From the NCBI RefSeq assembly GCF_019504385.1, contig NZ_CP080590.1, positions 186,001 through 250,000 of the forward strand: 64,000 nt of DNA. The letters run 5' to 3'. The notes beneath the pieces are model-generated. The model worked only from the letters and a program-made list of their open reading frames with translations, was not told the DNA's origin and did not search any database. The stretch is from Devosia salina. Its GTDB lineage: Bacteria > Pseudomonadota > Alphaproteobacteria > Rhizobiales > Devosiaceae. Below, piece after piece: positions 25,622-33,726 of this stretch; position 1 is the first letter of the stretch; each line of letters begins with the position of its first letter. A program made the translations under genes and the position numbers.

Positions 25622-26413
25622 ATGAATTTTGCCCGCATCAACGGCACATTGCTGCACTACCGGCTGCACGGACCCAAGGGCGCTCCGGCACTGGTCTTCG
25701 TCAATTCGCTGGGGACCGATGCGCGCATCTGGGATACCGTGATCGAGCAACTCGCGGGCCGCTACCGATGCCTCTCCTATGACAAGCGCGGACACGGGAT
25801 CAGCGATGCGCCAGCGGGCGAGTACAGTCTGGACGATCATCTCGATGATCTCGAGGGCCTGCTCGACGCGGCCGAACTGGACCGGGCCGTGCTGGTTGGC
25901 GTTTCGGTTGGCGGCATCATCGCCCAGGGGTTTGCCCTGCGCGCGCCGGAACGGGTGGCGGGCCTGGTGCTGTGCTGCACGGCGCCGCGCATGGGCGATG
26001 CCGCCATGTGGGAAGCCCGCATCGACACAGCGCGGACCCGGGGACTGGCGCCCCTGGCCGATGCCATCATGGAGCGCTGGTTCAGCCCCGGTTTTCGCGC
26101 CGACCGTCCGGTCGAACTGGCCGGCTGGCGCAACCTCTTCCTGCGCACCGATCCGCACGGCTATGCCAACACTTGCGCCACCCTGCGCGACACCGACCTG
26201 ACCGATGCAATCGCGGCCATTGCGGCGCCCACCCTGGTGGTGGCGGGCGATGCGGATTTGGCCGCGCCGGTCGATTTGGTGCGCAATTGCCTGGCCATTC
26301 CCGGTGCCCGGCTCGACATATTGGCCGCAACCGGCCACATCCCGTCTATCGAGCAGCCGGACCTGCTGGCCGGCCGGATCGGCGATTTTCTCAAGGAGGT
26401 CGGCCATGGCTGA
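25622..26413 (+). CDS. pcaD: 3-oxoadipate enol-lactonase
   Basis: A 263-residue alpha/beta hydrolase that opens the enol-lactone to 3-oxoadipate. LVFVNSLGTDARIWD holds the oxyanion hole, VGVSVGG the nucleophile Ser, AGDADLAAP the acid, and ATGHIPSIEQP the His. GGAGAGG precedes ATG 25622. It is the first gene of the pca operon and overlaps pcaC by 8 bases. Confidence 0.95.
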   Translation: MNFARINGTLLHYRLHGPKGAPALVFVNSLGTDARIWDTVIEQLAGRYRCLSYDKRGHGISDAPAGEYSLDDHLDDLEGLLDAAELDRAVLVGVSVGGIIAQGFALRAPERVAGLVLCCTAPRMGDAAMWEARIDTARTRGLAPLADAIMERWFSPGFRADRPVELAGWRNLFLRTDPHGYANTCATLRDTDLTDAIAAIAAPTLVVAGDADLAAPVDLVRNCLAIPGARLDILAATGHIPSIEQPDLLAGRIGDFLKEVGHG

Positions 26414-26795
26414 CACGTCACTGTTCGATCGCGGCATGGCAACGCGCCGCTCGGTGCTGGGGGACAGCCATGTGGACGGCGCCACCCGGCGCACGACCGA
26501 TTTCGATGCCGACTTCCAGTCCTTCATCACCGAGGGCGCCTGGGGTTCGGTGTGGTCGCGTCCGGGCCTCACCCGGCGTGAACGCTCGATGATCACCCTG
26601 GCCCTTCTGGCCGGGCTCGGCCACGAAGAGGAATTCGCCATGCATGTGCGCGCCACGGTCAATACCGGCGCCACCGAAGCGGATATCAAGGAGCTGTTGT
26701 TGCACGTGGCGGTCTATGCCGGCGTGCCGGCCGCCAACAGCGCCTTCAGGATCGCAAAGCACGAATTGGCCAAACGTCAGGAGGCAGCCCAATGA
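26406..26795 (+). CDS. pcaC: 4-carboxymuconolactone decarboxylase
   Basis: A 129-residue AhpD-like-fold decarboxylase making the enol-lactone used by PcaD. Marks are RRSVLGDSHVD at the start, then SRPGLTRRERSMITLALL, and EEEFAMHVRATVNTGATEAD. It is separate from pcaD here, not fused as in some bacteria. It overlaps pcaD by 8 bases and pcaH by 4. Confidence 0.96.
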   Translation: MADTSLFDRGMATRRSVLGDSHVDGATRRTTDFDADFQSFITEGAWGSVWSRPGLTRRERSMITLALLAGLGHEEEFAMHVRATVNTGATEADIKELLLHVAVYAGVPAANSAFRIAKHELAKRQEAAQ

Positions 26796-27538
26796 GCGGC
26801 ATCATTCTACCAGGGGCCGACGGCATGCTGTTCCAGCGCGACCGTGACTGGCATCCGCCCGCCGACACGCCGGGCTACAAGTCGACCACCTTCCGCGCGC
26901 CCAGGCACAGCCTCCTCTCGCTCGGGCCCACCAAGTCGGAAATGACCGGGCCCACCTTCGGCCACGAAAAGCTCGGGCCCCTCGACAATGACCTCATCCG
27001 CAATTTCAGCCAGGATGGCACCGACGCCATCGGCCAGCGCATGGTGGTCTATGGCCAGGTGCTGGACGAAAATGCGCGCCCCGTACCCAATACGCTGGTC
27101 GAATACTGGCAGGCCAATGCCGGCGGCCGCTACCGCCACAAGAAGGAAGGCTATCTCGCCGCGCTGGACCCCAATTTCGGCGGCTTTGGCCGCTCGATCA
27201 CCGACGCGAACGGCTTTTATCACTTCCGCACCATCAAGCCCGGCGCCTATCCCTGGCCCAATACCGGCAATGACTGGCGCCCGGCCCATATCCATTTCTC
27301 GGTCTTCGGCCATGCCTTCGCGCAGCGCCTGATCACCCAGATGTATTTCGAGGGCGACCCGATGATCTGGCAGTGCCCGATCGTCTCGACCATTCCGGAC
27401 AAGGCGGCCATCGACCAGCTCATCGCCCGGCTCGACCGGCTCAACACCACGCCCATGGACGCGCTGTGCTATCGCTTCGATATCGTGCTGCGCGGGCGTC
27501 GCTCGACCATGTTCGAAAACAAGCTGGAGGGGAACTGA
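26792..27538 (+). CDS. pcaH: Protocatechuate 3,4-dioxygenase beta subunit
   Basis: A 248-residue intradiol dioxygenase subunit that carries the catalytic iron. The iron ligands are all visible: Tyr in GGRYRHK, Tyr in PGAYPWPN, and the two His in RPAHIHFS. VEYWQANAGGRYRH is the family signature. It opens protocatechuate to 3-carboxymuconate together with PcaG. ATG overlaps pcaC; the stop overlaps pcaG by one base. Confidence 0.97.
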   Translation: MSGIILPGADGMLFQRDRDWHPPADTPGYKSTTFRAPRHSLLSLGPTKSEMTGPTFGHEKLGPLDNDLIRNFSQDGTDAIGQRMVVYGQVLDENARPVPNTLVEYWQANAGGRYRHKKEGYLAALDPNFGGFGRSITDANGFYHFRTIKPGAYPWPNTGNDWRPAHIHFSVFGHAFAQRLITQMYFEGDPMIWQCPIVSTIPDKAAIDQLIARLDRLNTTPMDALCYRFDIVLRGRRSTMFENKLEGN

Positions 27539-28149
27539 TGTTGCATCCTGTCCCGACGCTCAAGGAAACCCCGTCCCAGACCGCCGGCCCCTATGTCCAT
27601 ATTGGCATGACGCCCAATTTCTGCGGCATCACCGGGGCGATCGACGCCGATTTGGGCAAGACCATGATCCATGGCGATGTCGAGGGTGAGCGCATCAATG
27701 TCGCCGTCCGCGTGTTCGATGGCGCCGGTGTCCCGCTGTTCGATGGTGTCGTGGAAATCTGGCAGGCCGATGCCAAGGGCAATTTCGTCGGCCCCACCAC
27801 GCCCGGCTCCAATGCCGCGCCGGCCTTTACCGGCTGGGGCCGTCAGCCGCTGAGCGAAGCGGGTGCTGCCACCTTCGAGACCATCAAGCCCGGCCGCGTG
27901 CCCGGACCCGATGGCAAGCTCATGGCGCCCCATATCGCGCTCTGGATCGTCGCCCGCGGCATCAATATAGGGCTGCAGACCCGGCTCTATTTCGCCGATG
28001 AGGCCGAGGCCAATGCGACCGATTTCGTGCTCAACAAGATCATGGACAAGCGTCGCCGCGACACCCTGATCGCCCAGCGCGAGGGATCGACCTATACGCT
28101 CGACGTCCATCTGCAGGGCGAGAAGGAAACCGTGTTCTTCGATATGTGA
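27538..28149 (+). CDS. pcaG: Protocatechuate 3,4-dioxygenase alpha subunit
   Basis: A 203-residue partner of PcaH without its own iron site. TPSQTAGPYVHIG at the N-terminus, VEIWQADAKGNF, and PHIALWIVARGINIGLQTR in place of the His-His motif are typical for PcaG. It starts at ATG 27538 overlapping the pcaH stop. A repeat element follows before pcaB. Confidence 0.96.
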   Translation: MLHPVPTLKETPSQTAGPYVHIGMTPNFCGITGAIDADLGKTMIHGDVEGERINVAVRVFDGAGVPLFDGVVEIWQADAKGNFVGPTTPGSNAAPAFTGWGRQPLSEAGAATFETIKPGRVPGPDGKLMAPHIALWIVARGINIGLQTRLYFADEAEANATDFVLNKIMDKRRRDTLIAQREGSTYTLDVHLQGEKETVFFDM

Positions 28150-28160
28150 GGGATACCGTC

Positions 28161-28308
28161 TTCCCTTCTCCCCCTGTGGGAGAAGGTGGATTGCGCGTAG
28201 CGCAAGACGGATGAGGGGAACGAACTCAACCAATCTGGAGGGCACGCGCGTTTCTCCACCCCTCATCCGCCCTTCGGGCACCTTCTCCCACAAGGGCAGA
28301 AGGGGGAG
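28161..28308. repeat. Long inverted intergenic repeat between pcaG and pcaB
   Basis: The outer arms, CCCTTCTCCCCCTGTGGGAG plus AAGGTG and its complement near 28280-28307, pair over about 26 bases with two mismatches. Inner arms CGGATGAGGGG/CCCCTCATCCG pair as well. The whole of about 148 bases can fold into one long hairpin. Its end (ATCCGCCCTTCGGGCACC, then TTCTCCCACAAGG) recurs inverted at 42720-42766. Confidence 0.75.
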
Positions 28309-28374
28309 CCAAGAGTTCGGGATTGGCGTGCGGTGGGGATGGCGACGCACGCCGCAGCTCGCTAGGAATAGTGC

Positions 28375-29412
28375 ATGACCCTCCTCTCCGCCATTGCTGG
28401 TGATCCCGAAAGCGAAGCGCTGCTGTCCGACCAGGCGCAGCTCGATGCCATGCTGGCCTTTGAGCGCGCCTTGGCCGAGGCCAGCGCTGAAGCTGGCTGG
28501 ATCAGCGTTGCCGCCGCCGGCGCTATCGGCGCGGCCATCGATGGCTTCGCGCCGGACTGGGCCGGGCTCGAGGCCGGCATGGCGCAGGACGGCGTGGTCG
28601 TGCCGGCGCTGGTGAAACAGCTGAGAAGCCGGGTCGCCGAGCCGCATCGCCAGGCGCTCCACAAGGGCGCCACCAGCCAGGACGTCATCGATACCGCGCT
28701 GATGCTGCAACTGGCGCGGGTCTTCGATCTCTACGAGACGCGGCTGTCGACGGCGATCGACCGCCTCGGTGCCCTCAGGGCCGAATGCGGCCCGATCGAA
28801 CTCATGGCCCACACCCGCATGCAGGTGGCGCTGCCCACCACCTGGGGCGCCAAGCTCGCGAGCTGGGCCGAACCGTTGCAGCGACATCTGCGCGACCTCA
28901 TCGCCATGCGGCGGAGCCTGCTGGTCATCCAGCTCGGCGGCCCGGTGGGGGATCGCGGCAGTTTCGAAGGCCATGGCGACGCCATTGCCGCAGCCATGGC
29001 GAAACGCCTCGACCTTGGCCTGGCCACGCCCTGGCAGGCCCAGCGCGATCCCATCGTGGCCCTGGGCAATCTGCTCGCGCTGATCGCCGGATCGCTGGGC
29101 AAGGTGGGGATGGATGTGACGCTCCTGGCGCAGAACGAGGTCGGCGCCGTCCGGCTCGCCGGGGGTGGCGGCTCCTCGGCCATGGCGCACAAGTCCAACC
29201 CGGTCAATGCCGAGGTGTTGGTGGCACTGGCGCGTCATTGTGCCGGGCTCTCGGGGACGCTCAACCAGGCGCTGGTGCATGAGAACGAGCGCTCCGGCGC
29301 CGCCTGGACGCTCGAATGGCTGACCCTGCCGCCCCTACTGGTGAGCGCCGGAGCCAGCCTGCGCCTGGGGATCAGATTGCTCGACCAGATCGAGATCACC
29401 GCTGCGCGCTAG
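28375..29412 (+). CDS. pcaB: 3-carboxy-cis,cis-muconate cycloisomerase
   Basis: A 345-residue member of the fumarase/aspartase superfamily that closes 3-carboxymuconate to 4-carboxymuconolactone. The signature loop GGSSAMAHKSNPVNAE is at about residues 262-277, with KGATSQDVIDTAL and HTRMQVALPTTWG at the other two conserved regions. It is shorter than many PcaB proteins (about 350-450) but complete. It is 225 bases after pcaG, with only a repeat between. Confidence 0.94.
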   Translation: MTLLSAIAGDPESEALLSDQAQLDAMLAFERALAEASAEAGWISVAAAGAIGAAIDGFAPDWAGLEAGMAQDGVVVPALVKQLRSRVAEPHRQALHKGATSQDVIDTALMLQLARVFDLYETRLSTAIDRLGALRAECGPIELMAHTRMQVALPTTWGAKLASWAEPLQRHLRDLIAMRRSLLVIQLGGPVGDRGSFEGHGDAIAAAMAKRLDLGLATPWQAQRDPIVALGNLLALIAGSLGKVGMDVTLLAQNEVGAVRLAGGGGSSAMAHKSNPVNAEVLVALARHCAGLSGTLNQALVHENERSGAAWTLEWLTLPPLLVSAGASLRLGIRLLDQIEITAAR

Positions 29413-29532
29413 GGCATGCGGCGCCTCGCCCCTGGAGCAATCCGCGATCCATTTTTGCGGGAGAAGGGCGCGCAATAGCGGTTCCCAGCACTCTGCTTCA
29501 TGCGTTAAATGCCGGCCGGAAGGGCCAGCATA

Positions 29533-30447
29533 ATGATCACCTGTTTCGATATCGGCGGCACCACCATCAAGGCCGCCACCGCCACCGGCCCCAATGCGGT
29601 TACGCCCATTGGACGGGTGCCGACGCCGCGCGACGATTTCGATGCCTTCGCCAGAGTCATCGCAGACCTGGTTGCCCGGGGCGGTGCGCCGGCGGGCAGC
29701 CCCGTCTCGATATCGGTCACCGGCGTGGTCGACCCGGAGAGCGGGGTGACCACGGTCGCCAATATTGCCTGTATCGATGGCCGCCCGCTCGCGGCGGAGC
29801 TGGGCGCCATCCTGGGCCGTCCGGTGCTGGTGGCCAACGACGCGGACTGCTTTGCCCTGGCCGAGGCCTTTGCCGGGGCCGGGCAGGGGCATCGCGTGGT
29901 CTTCGGCGCCATATTAGGCACGGGGGTGGGCGGTGGCATTGTTGCCGATGGTCGCCTGTTCCGGGGCGGTGGCGGCCTTTCGGGGGAATGGGGGCACGGC
30001 ACCATCGTTGCCACCGCGCTCAGCGTGCCGCCCTTCGCCGTGCCGCATTTCGCCTGCGGCTGTGGCCTGTCGGGCTGTGTGGACACGGTGGGCGGCGCGC
30101 GCGGCATCGAGCGGCTGCACCGGCACTTGCATGGGGTCGACCTGCCCAGCACGGAGATCGTCGCTGCCTGGGAGCGGGGCGAGACCGGCGCAAGCCAGAC
30201 CGTGGACGCCTATGTCGAGCTGGTGGCGCTGCCCCTGGCGCTGGCCGTGAACATCATCGGTCCAGATATCGTCCCTGTGGGGGGCGGCATGGGCAATGCC
30301 CACGCCCTGATCGCCCGGCTCGACGAGGCGGTGCGCGGGCGCATCCTGCGCCGGATCGCGCGTCCGCTGGTGGTCCCAGCCAGGCTGACCGTCGATGCCG
30401 GATTGATCGGCGCGGCGAGCCTGGCCTGGTCGGAGGGCGCGGCATGA
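29533..30447 (+). CDS. ROK-family sugar kinase (N-acetylglucosamine kinase-like)
   Basis: A 304-residue ROK kinase. CFDIGGTTIKA is the ATP phosphate loop, VANDADCFALAEA contains the catalytic Asp region, GTGVGGGIV binds ATP, and the zinc site reads GEWGHG...CGCGLSGC. ATG 29533 was chosen because it opens directly on the phosphate loop. The end overlaps cutC by four bases. Family members phosphorylate GlcNAc, glucose or ManNAc; nothing here proves which. Confidence 0.88.
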   Translation: MITCFDIGGTTIKAATATGPNAVTPIGRVPTPRDDFDAFARVIADLVARGGAPAGSPVSISVTGVVDPESGVTTVANIACIDGRPLAAELGAILGRPVLVANDADCFALAEAFAGAGQGHRVVFGAILGTGVGGGIVADGRLFRGGGGLSGEWGHGTIVATALSVPPFAVPHFACGCGLSGCVDTVGGARGIERLHRHLHGVDLPSTEIVAAWERGETGASQTVDAYVELVALPLALAVNIIGPDIVPVGGGMGNAHALIARLDEAVRGRILRRIARPLVVPARLTVDAGLIGAASLAWSEGAA

Positions 30448-31157
30448 CCCTGCTCGAAATCTGCGTCGACGATGCCGCCGGGTTCCGGGCCGCCATTGCC
30501 GGCGGCGCCGACCGCGTCGAACTCTGTTCGGTGCTGGAACTGGGTGGCCTGACGCCCATGCCGGGGTTGATGGCGCTGGCAACCAATGCGCCCGTGCCGG
30601 TGCGCGCCATGATCCGCCCGCGGGCAGGCGACTTCGTCTTCGATCAGGGCGATGTCAAGGCCATGCTGGGCGATATCGCGGCGGCGCGCCAAGCGGGGCT
30701 TGCGGGCGTGGTTCTGGGCGCCAGCCTGCCCGACGGGCGGCTCGACGTCGAGACGCTCGAACGGCTCGTCGATGCCGCCGGCGAGATGGGCAAGACCCTC
30801 CATCGTGCCTTTGATCTGGTCCCCGATCTTGCCGAGGCGGTCGAGCAGGCGGTGGCCATTGGCTTCGACACCATCCTCACCGCCGGCCGGGCGCGCACTG
30901 CCCCCGAGGGGATTGCCGACATTGTCCGGGCCCACGAGATTGCCGATGGGCGGTTGACGGTGATGGCCGGGTCCGGGGTCAATGCCGGATCGGTGCGCGG
31001 CATTCTCGATCGCGTGCCACTGGCGGCGGTACATGGGGCCTGTGGGCGTCCCGCCCGGCCGGACAGCGAAGCAGCGGTGCGGCTGGGCTTTGTCAGCCCC
31101 GACCGGAGGGCGACCAGCCGCGACGCCGTGGCGGCGTTGAAGGCGGCGCTGGCCTGA
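30444..31157 (+). CDS. cutC: CutC-family TIM-barrel protein
   Basis: A 237-residue CutC homologue: LEICVDDAAGFRAAIAGGAD at the start, RVELCSVLELGGLTP, MIRPRAGDFVF, TLHRAFDL and MAGSGVNAGSV. The family was named for copper homeostasis, but the copper role is disputed. Here it overlaps a ROK sugar kinase gene by four bases and ends next to a GntR gene, with no copper genes around, so a link to carbohydrate metabolism is more plausible. Confidence 0.9.
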   Translation: MTLLEICVDDAAGFRAAIAGGADRVELCSVLELGGLTPMPGLMALATNAPVPVRAMIRPRAGDFVFDQGDVKAMLGDIAAARQAGLAGVVLGASLPDGRLDVETLERLVDAAGEMGKTLHRAFDLVPDLAEAVEQAVAIGFDTILTAGRARTAPEGIADIVRAHEIADGRLTVMAGSGVNAGSVRGILDRVPLAAVHGACGRPARPDSEAAVRLGFVSPDRRATSRDAVAALKAALA

Positions 31158-31850
31158 TCACTCCCAGGCCTGGAGCATGGCGTCGGATACGAATTGCAGG
31201 TGTCGCGCCATGGCGGTGCGGGCGGCTTCGGCATTGCCGCTGACCACGGCGGCGACAATCGCCTCATGATCGGCCAGGATATCGGCGCGTACCTCGCCGA
31301 CCTCGAGCAGATGCTGGTGGAAACGGGTATCGACCTCGTCGCCGCGCGCTTTCCACAATCCGTCCAGCAATTCGCGCAGCACCGCATTGCCGCAGGCATC
31401 GGCCAGCGTCATGTGCAGGATGCGATCGGTATCAAAGGACCATTGCCCGGCTGCCGTTTCGGCCCGCATCTTGCGCAGGGTCTCGGCGAGCCGGGCCGTA
31501 CTCTCTGGCGAGATGTTCTGGCTGGCCAGCGCCGCGGCTTCCGGTTCGAGCAGCCGGCGTACTGCGGTGACTTCCAGGGGCGAGGAGCTGAGCTCGGGCA
31601 GGGTCAGACGGCCGTCCTCCCGCCGCTTCACGAAGGCGCCGACGCCCACGCGCACTTCCACCAGTCCGGCGACTTCGAGTGCAATCAGCGCCTCGCGCAC
31701 GGTCGGGCGCGATACCCCCAGATCGGTCGCCAGGTCGCGTTCCGAGGGCAGTTGCCGCCCCGGTTCGACCGCGCCCTGCAGGATCTGGTCCCTGATCTGG
31801 TCGGCGATCTGGATATAGAGTTTGCGGTTGGATACGGCTTGCAGCTTCAT
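31158..31850 (-). CDS. GntR-family regulator, FadR/FCD subfamily
   Basis: A 230-residue regulator. The N-terminal winged helix has LPSERDLATDLGVSRPTVREA, and the C-terminal FCD domain has RRLLEPEAAALA, HMTLADACGN and DHEAIVAAVVSGNAEAARTAM with the His residues of the metal/effector site. It is divergent from the RbsA-type gene and directly abuts cutC. A TGGTC-T-GACCA palindrome lies in the promoter gap. It probably represses the sugar-acid import and breakdown genes at 31999-37985. Confidence 0.92.
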   Translation of the reverse strand: MKLQAVSNRKLYIQIADQIRDQILQGAVEPGRQLPSERDLATDLGVSRPTVREALIALEVAGLVEVRVGVGAFVKRREDGRLTLPELSSSPLEVTAVRRLLEPEAAALASQNISPESTARLAETLRKMRAETAAGQWSFDTDRILHMTLADACGNAVLRELLDGLWKARGDEVDTRFHQHLLEVGEVRADILADHEAIVAAVVSGNAEAARTAMARHLQFVSDAMLQAWE

Positions 31851-31898
31851 TGGGGCTCCCCTTGTCCTCTCTTACCCGCGCGTTGCGCTTCTGTCCAC

Positions 31899-31916
31899 TG
31901 GTCTGACCACTTGACA
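31899..31916 (+). promoter_or_regulatory. GntR-type operator and -35 box before the sugar ABC operon
   Basis: TGGTC-T-GACCA (31899-31909) is a perfect short palindrome of the kind bound by FadR-subfamily GntR proteins. It is followed immediately by TTGACA (31911-31916), a consensus -35 hexamer reading toward the ABC operon. No good -10 was identified. Confidence 0.55.
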
Positions 31917-31998
31917 GCCTGACTGACTTGCCATTAGCTGCCACCCAGCGCGCAGGTTCGACGCCAAGATCGAACCGTCGCTTTGGGAGGAGGGAAAC

Positions 31999-33567
31999 AT
32001 GGCAGGAGTGATGTCCGGCGCGGCGCCGTCCGCTTCGCCCGTGATCCCGCTGGTCGAGATGACCGGCATCGACAAGAATTTTCCAGGCGTGCGGGCCCTG
32101 TCCCAGGCGCGGTTCGAACTGCTGCCGGGCGAAGTGCATGCCTTGATGGGGGAGAACGGCGCCGGCAAGTCGACGCTGATGAAGGTGCTTTCAGGCGTCT
32201 ATGCCCGCGACGCCGGCGAAGTGAAGCTCGATGGGCGGCCGGTGGAGATCACCTCGCCGCGCCAGGCCCAGGACGCCGGCATTTCCATCATCCACCAGGA
32301 ACTGGCGCTGATGCGCGACCTGACGGCGGCGCAGAATATCTTCATCGGGCGCGAGCCGCGCCGGTTCGGCCTGCTCGACGAGGCCCAGCTCAATCGCGAC
32401 GCGGCTGCCATTTTCGCCTCGATGAATTTGCGGCTCGAGCCCACCGTGCCGGTCGAGAGCCTGACCATTGCCAAGCAGCAGATGGTGGAGATTGCCAAGG
32501 CGCTCTCCTACCGCTCGCGCGTGCTGATCATGGATGAGCCGACCGCCGCGCTCAACGATGCCGAGATCGCCGAGCTCTTTGCCATCATCAACCGGCTCAA
32601 GGCCGAAGGCGTCGGCGTGGTCTATATCAGCCACAAGATGGACGAGATCAAACGCATCTCCGACCGGGTGACGGTGATGCGCGACGGGGAATATGTCGGC
32701 ACCGTGCCCGCCGCCGAAACGCCCATCGAAACCATTATCTCGATGATGGTGGGGCGTACCCTTTCCAATCAGGCGCTGACCATTCCCAACACCGCCAATG
32801 CCCCGGTGGCGCTTGAGGTCAAGCACCTCAATCGCGGCCGCGAAATCCGCGATGTCAGCTTTGCGGTGCGCCAGGGGGAAATTCTCGGCTTTGCCGGGCT
32901 GATGGGCGCCGGGCGCACTGAAGTTGCCCGCGCCATTTTCGGGGCCGACCGGCGCGAAAGCGGCGAAATCTGGGTCCATGGCCAGCGCGTCGGCATCTCC
33001 ACGCCGCGCGATGCGGTCGCCAAGGGCATCGGCTACCTCTCCGAAGACCGCAAGCTCTTCGGCCTCGCGACCGGCCTCGACGTGCGCAACAACATCGCCC
33101 TGGCCAGCCTCGACCGGTTCACCGGGCCCATCGGCGTGCTCGACGAAGCGGGCATGGAAAAGGCCGCGAAGGAGCATATCCGCCAGCTCGCCATCAAGAC
33201 GCCCAGCGACACCCAGGAGGCGCGACTTCTGTCTGGCGGCAACCAGCAGAAGGTGGTCATCGCCAAATGGCTGCTGCGCGATTGCGACATCCTGATCTTC
33301 GACGAGCCGACCCGCGGCATCGATGTCGGCGCCAAGTCCGAGATTTACAAGCTGCTCAACAATCTCGCCGCCCAGGGCAAGGCGATTATCGTCATCTCGT
33401 CCGAACTGCCCGAAATCCTGCGCCTCTCCCATCGCATTGCGGTGATGTGCGAGGGGCGCCTGACCGGCATCCTGCCCGGCGGATCTAGCCAGGAGGAGAT
33501 CATGCACCTGGCCACCATGCGCGAAGCCGCCATGGCGCCGGATGTGGAGGTGCGCCATGCGGGATAG
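31999..33567 (+). CDS. Sugar ABC transporter ATP-binding protein (RbsA-type)
   Basis: A 522-residue protein with two fused ATPase domains. The first has Walker A GENGAGKST, and the Walker B Asp-Glu in LIMDEPTAAL; the second has the degenerate P-loop GLMGAGRTE typical of RbsA, with signature LSGGNQQK and Walker B IFDEPTRGID. GGGAGGAGGG precedes the ATG. It energises import by the permease at 33727 with the binding protein at 34808. The substrate is probably a pentose or deoxyhexose, judged by the downstream acid-sugar enzymes. Confidence 0.94.
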   Translation: MAGVMSGAAPSASPVIPLVEMTGIDKNFPGVRALSQARFELLPGEVHALMGENGAGKSTLMKVLSGVYARDAGEVKLDGRPVEITSPRQAQDAGISIIHQELALMRDLTAAQNIFIGREPRRFGLLDEAQLNRDAAAIFASMNLRLEPTVPVESLTIAKQQMVEIAKALSYRSRVLIMDEPTAALNDAEIAELFAIINRLKAEGVGVVYISHKMDEIKRISDRVTVMRDGEYVGTVPAAETPIETIISMMVGRTLSNQALTIPNTANAPVALEVKHLNRGREIRDVSFAVRQGEILGFAGLMGAGRTEVARAIFGADRRESGEIWVHGQRVGISTPRDAVAKGIGYLSEDRKLFGLATGLDVRNNIALASLDRFTGPIGVLDEAGMEKAAKEHIRQLAIKTPSDTQEARLLSGGNQQKVVIAKWLLRDCDILIFDEPTRGIDVGAKSEIYKLLNNLAAQGKAIIVISSELPEILRLSHRIAVMCEGRLTGILPGGSSQEEIMHLATMREAAMAPDVEVRHAG

Positions 33568-33592
33568 GCGTTGCCGGTTCGCCAGCGCGGCG

Positions 33593-33702
33593 TCACCCCA
33601 CCTTCATTCCCTCCCCATCAAGGGGAGGGAGGCGCAGGTTCCGGCGCCAATGTTCATCGTCTCCCTCCCCCTTGTGGGGAGGGACCAAGGGTGGGGGGTC
33701 AC
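33593..33702. repeat. GGGAGGG-type intergenic repeat, copy 1
   Basis: About 110 bases beginning TCACCCCACC and ending in GGGTGGGGGGT, with the inner hairpins CTCCCCATCAAGGGGAG and CTCCCTCCCCCTTGTGGGG. The copy at 54511-54614 is almost identical over its whole length. It lies inside the ABC operon between the ATPase and permease genes. Confidence 0.8.
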
Positions 33703-33726
33703 TGCTCCCACGACCGGAGAAAACCC

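Noticed and set aside
30444..31157. Copper homeostasis as the role of CutC
   Set aside because: No copper export or chaperone gene is near; the gene is coupled to a sugar kinase. Kept only as the family name.
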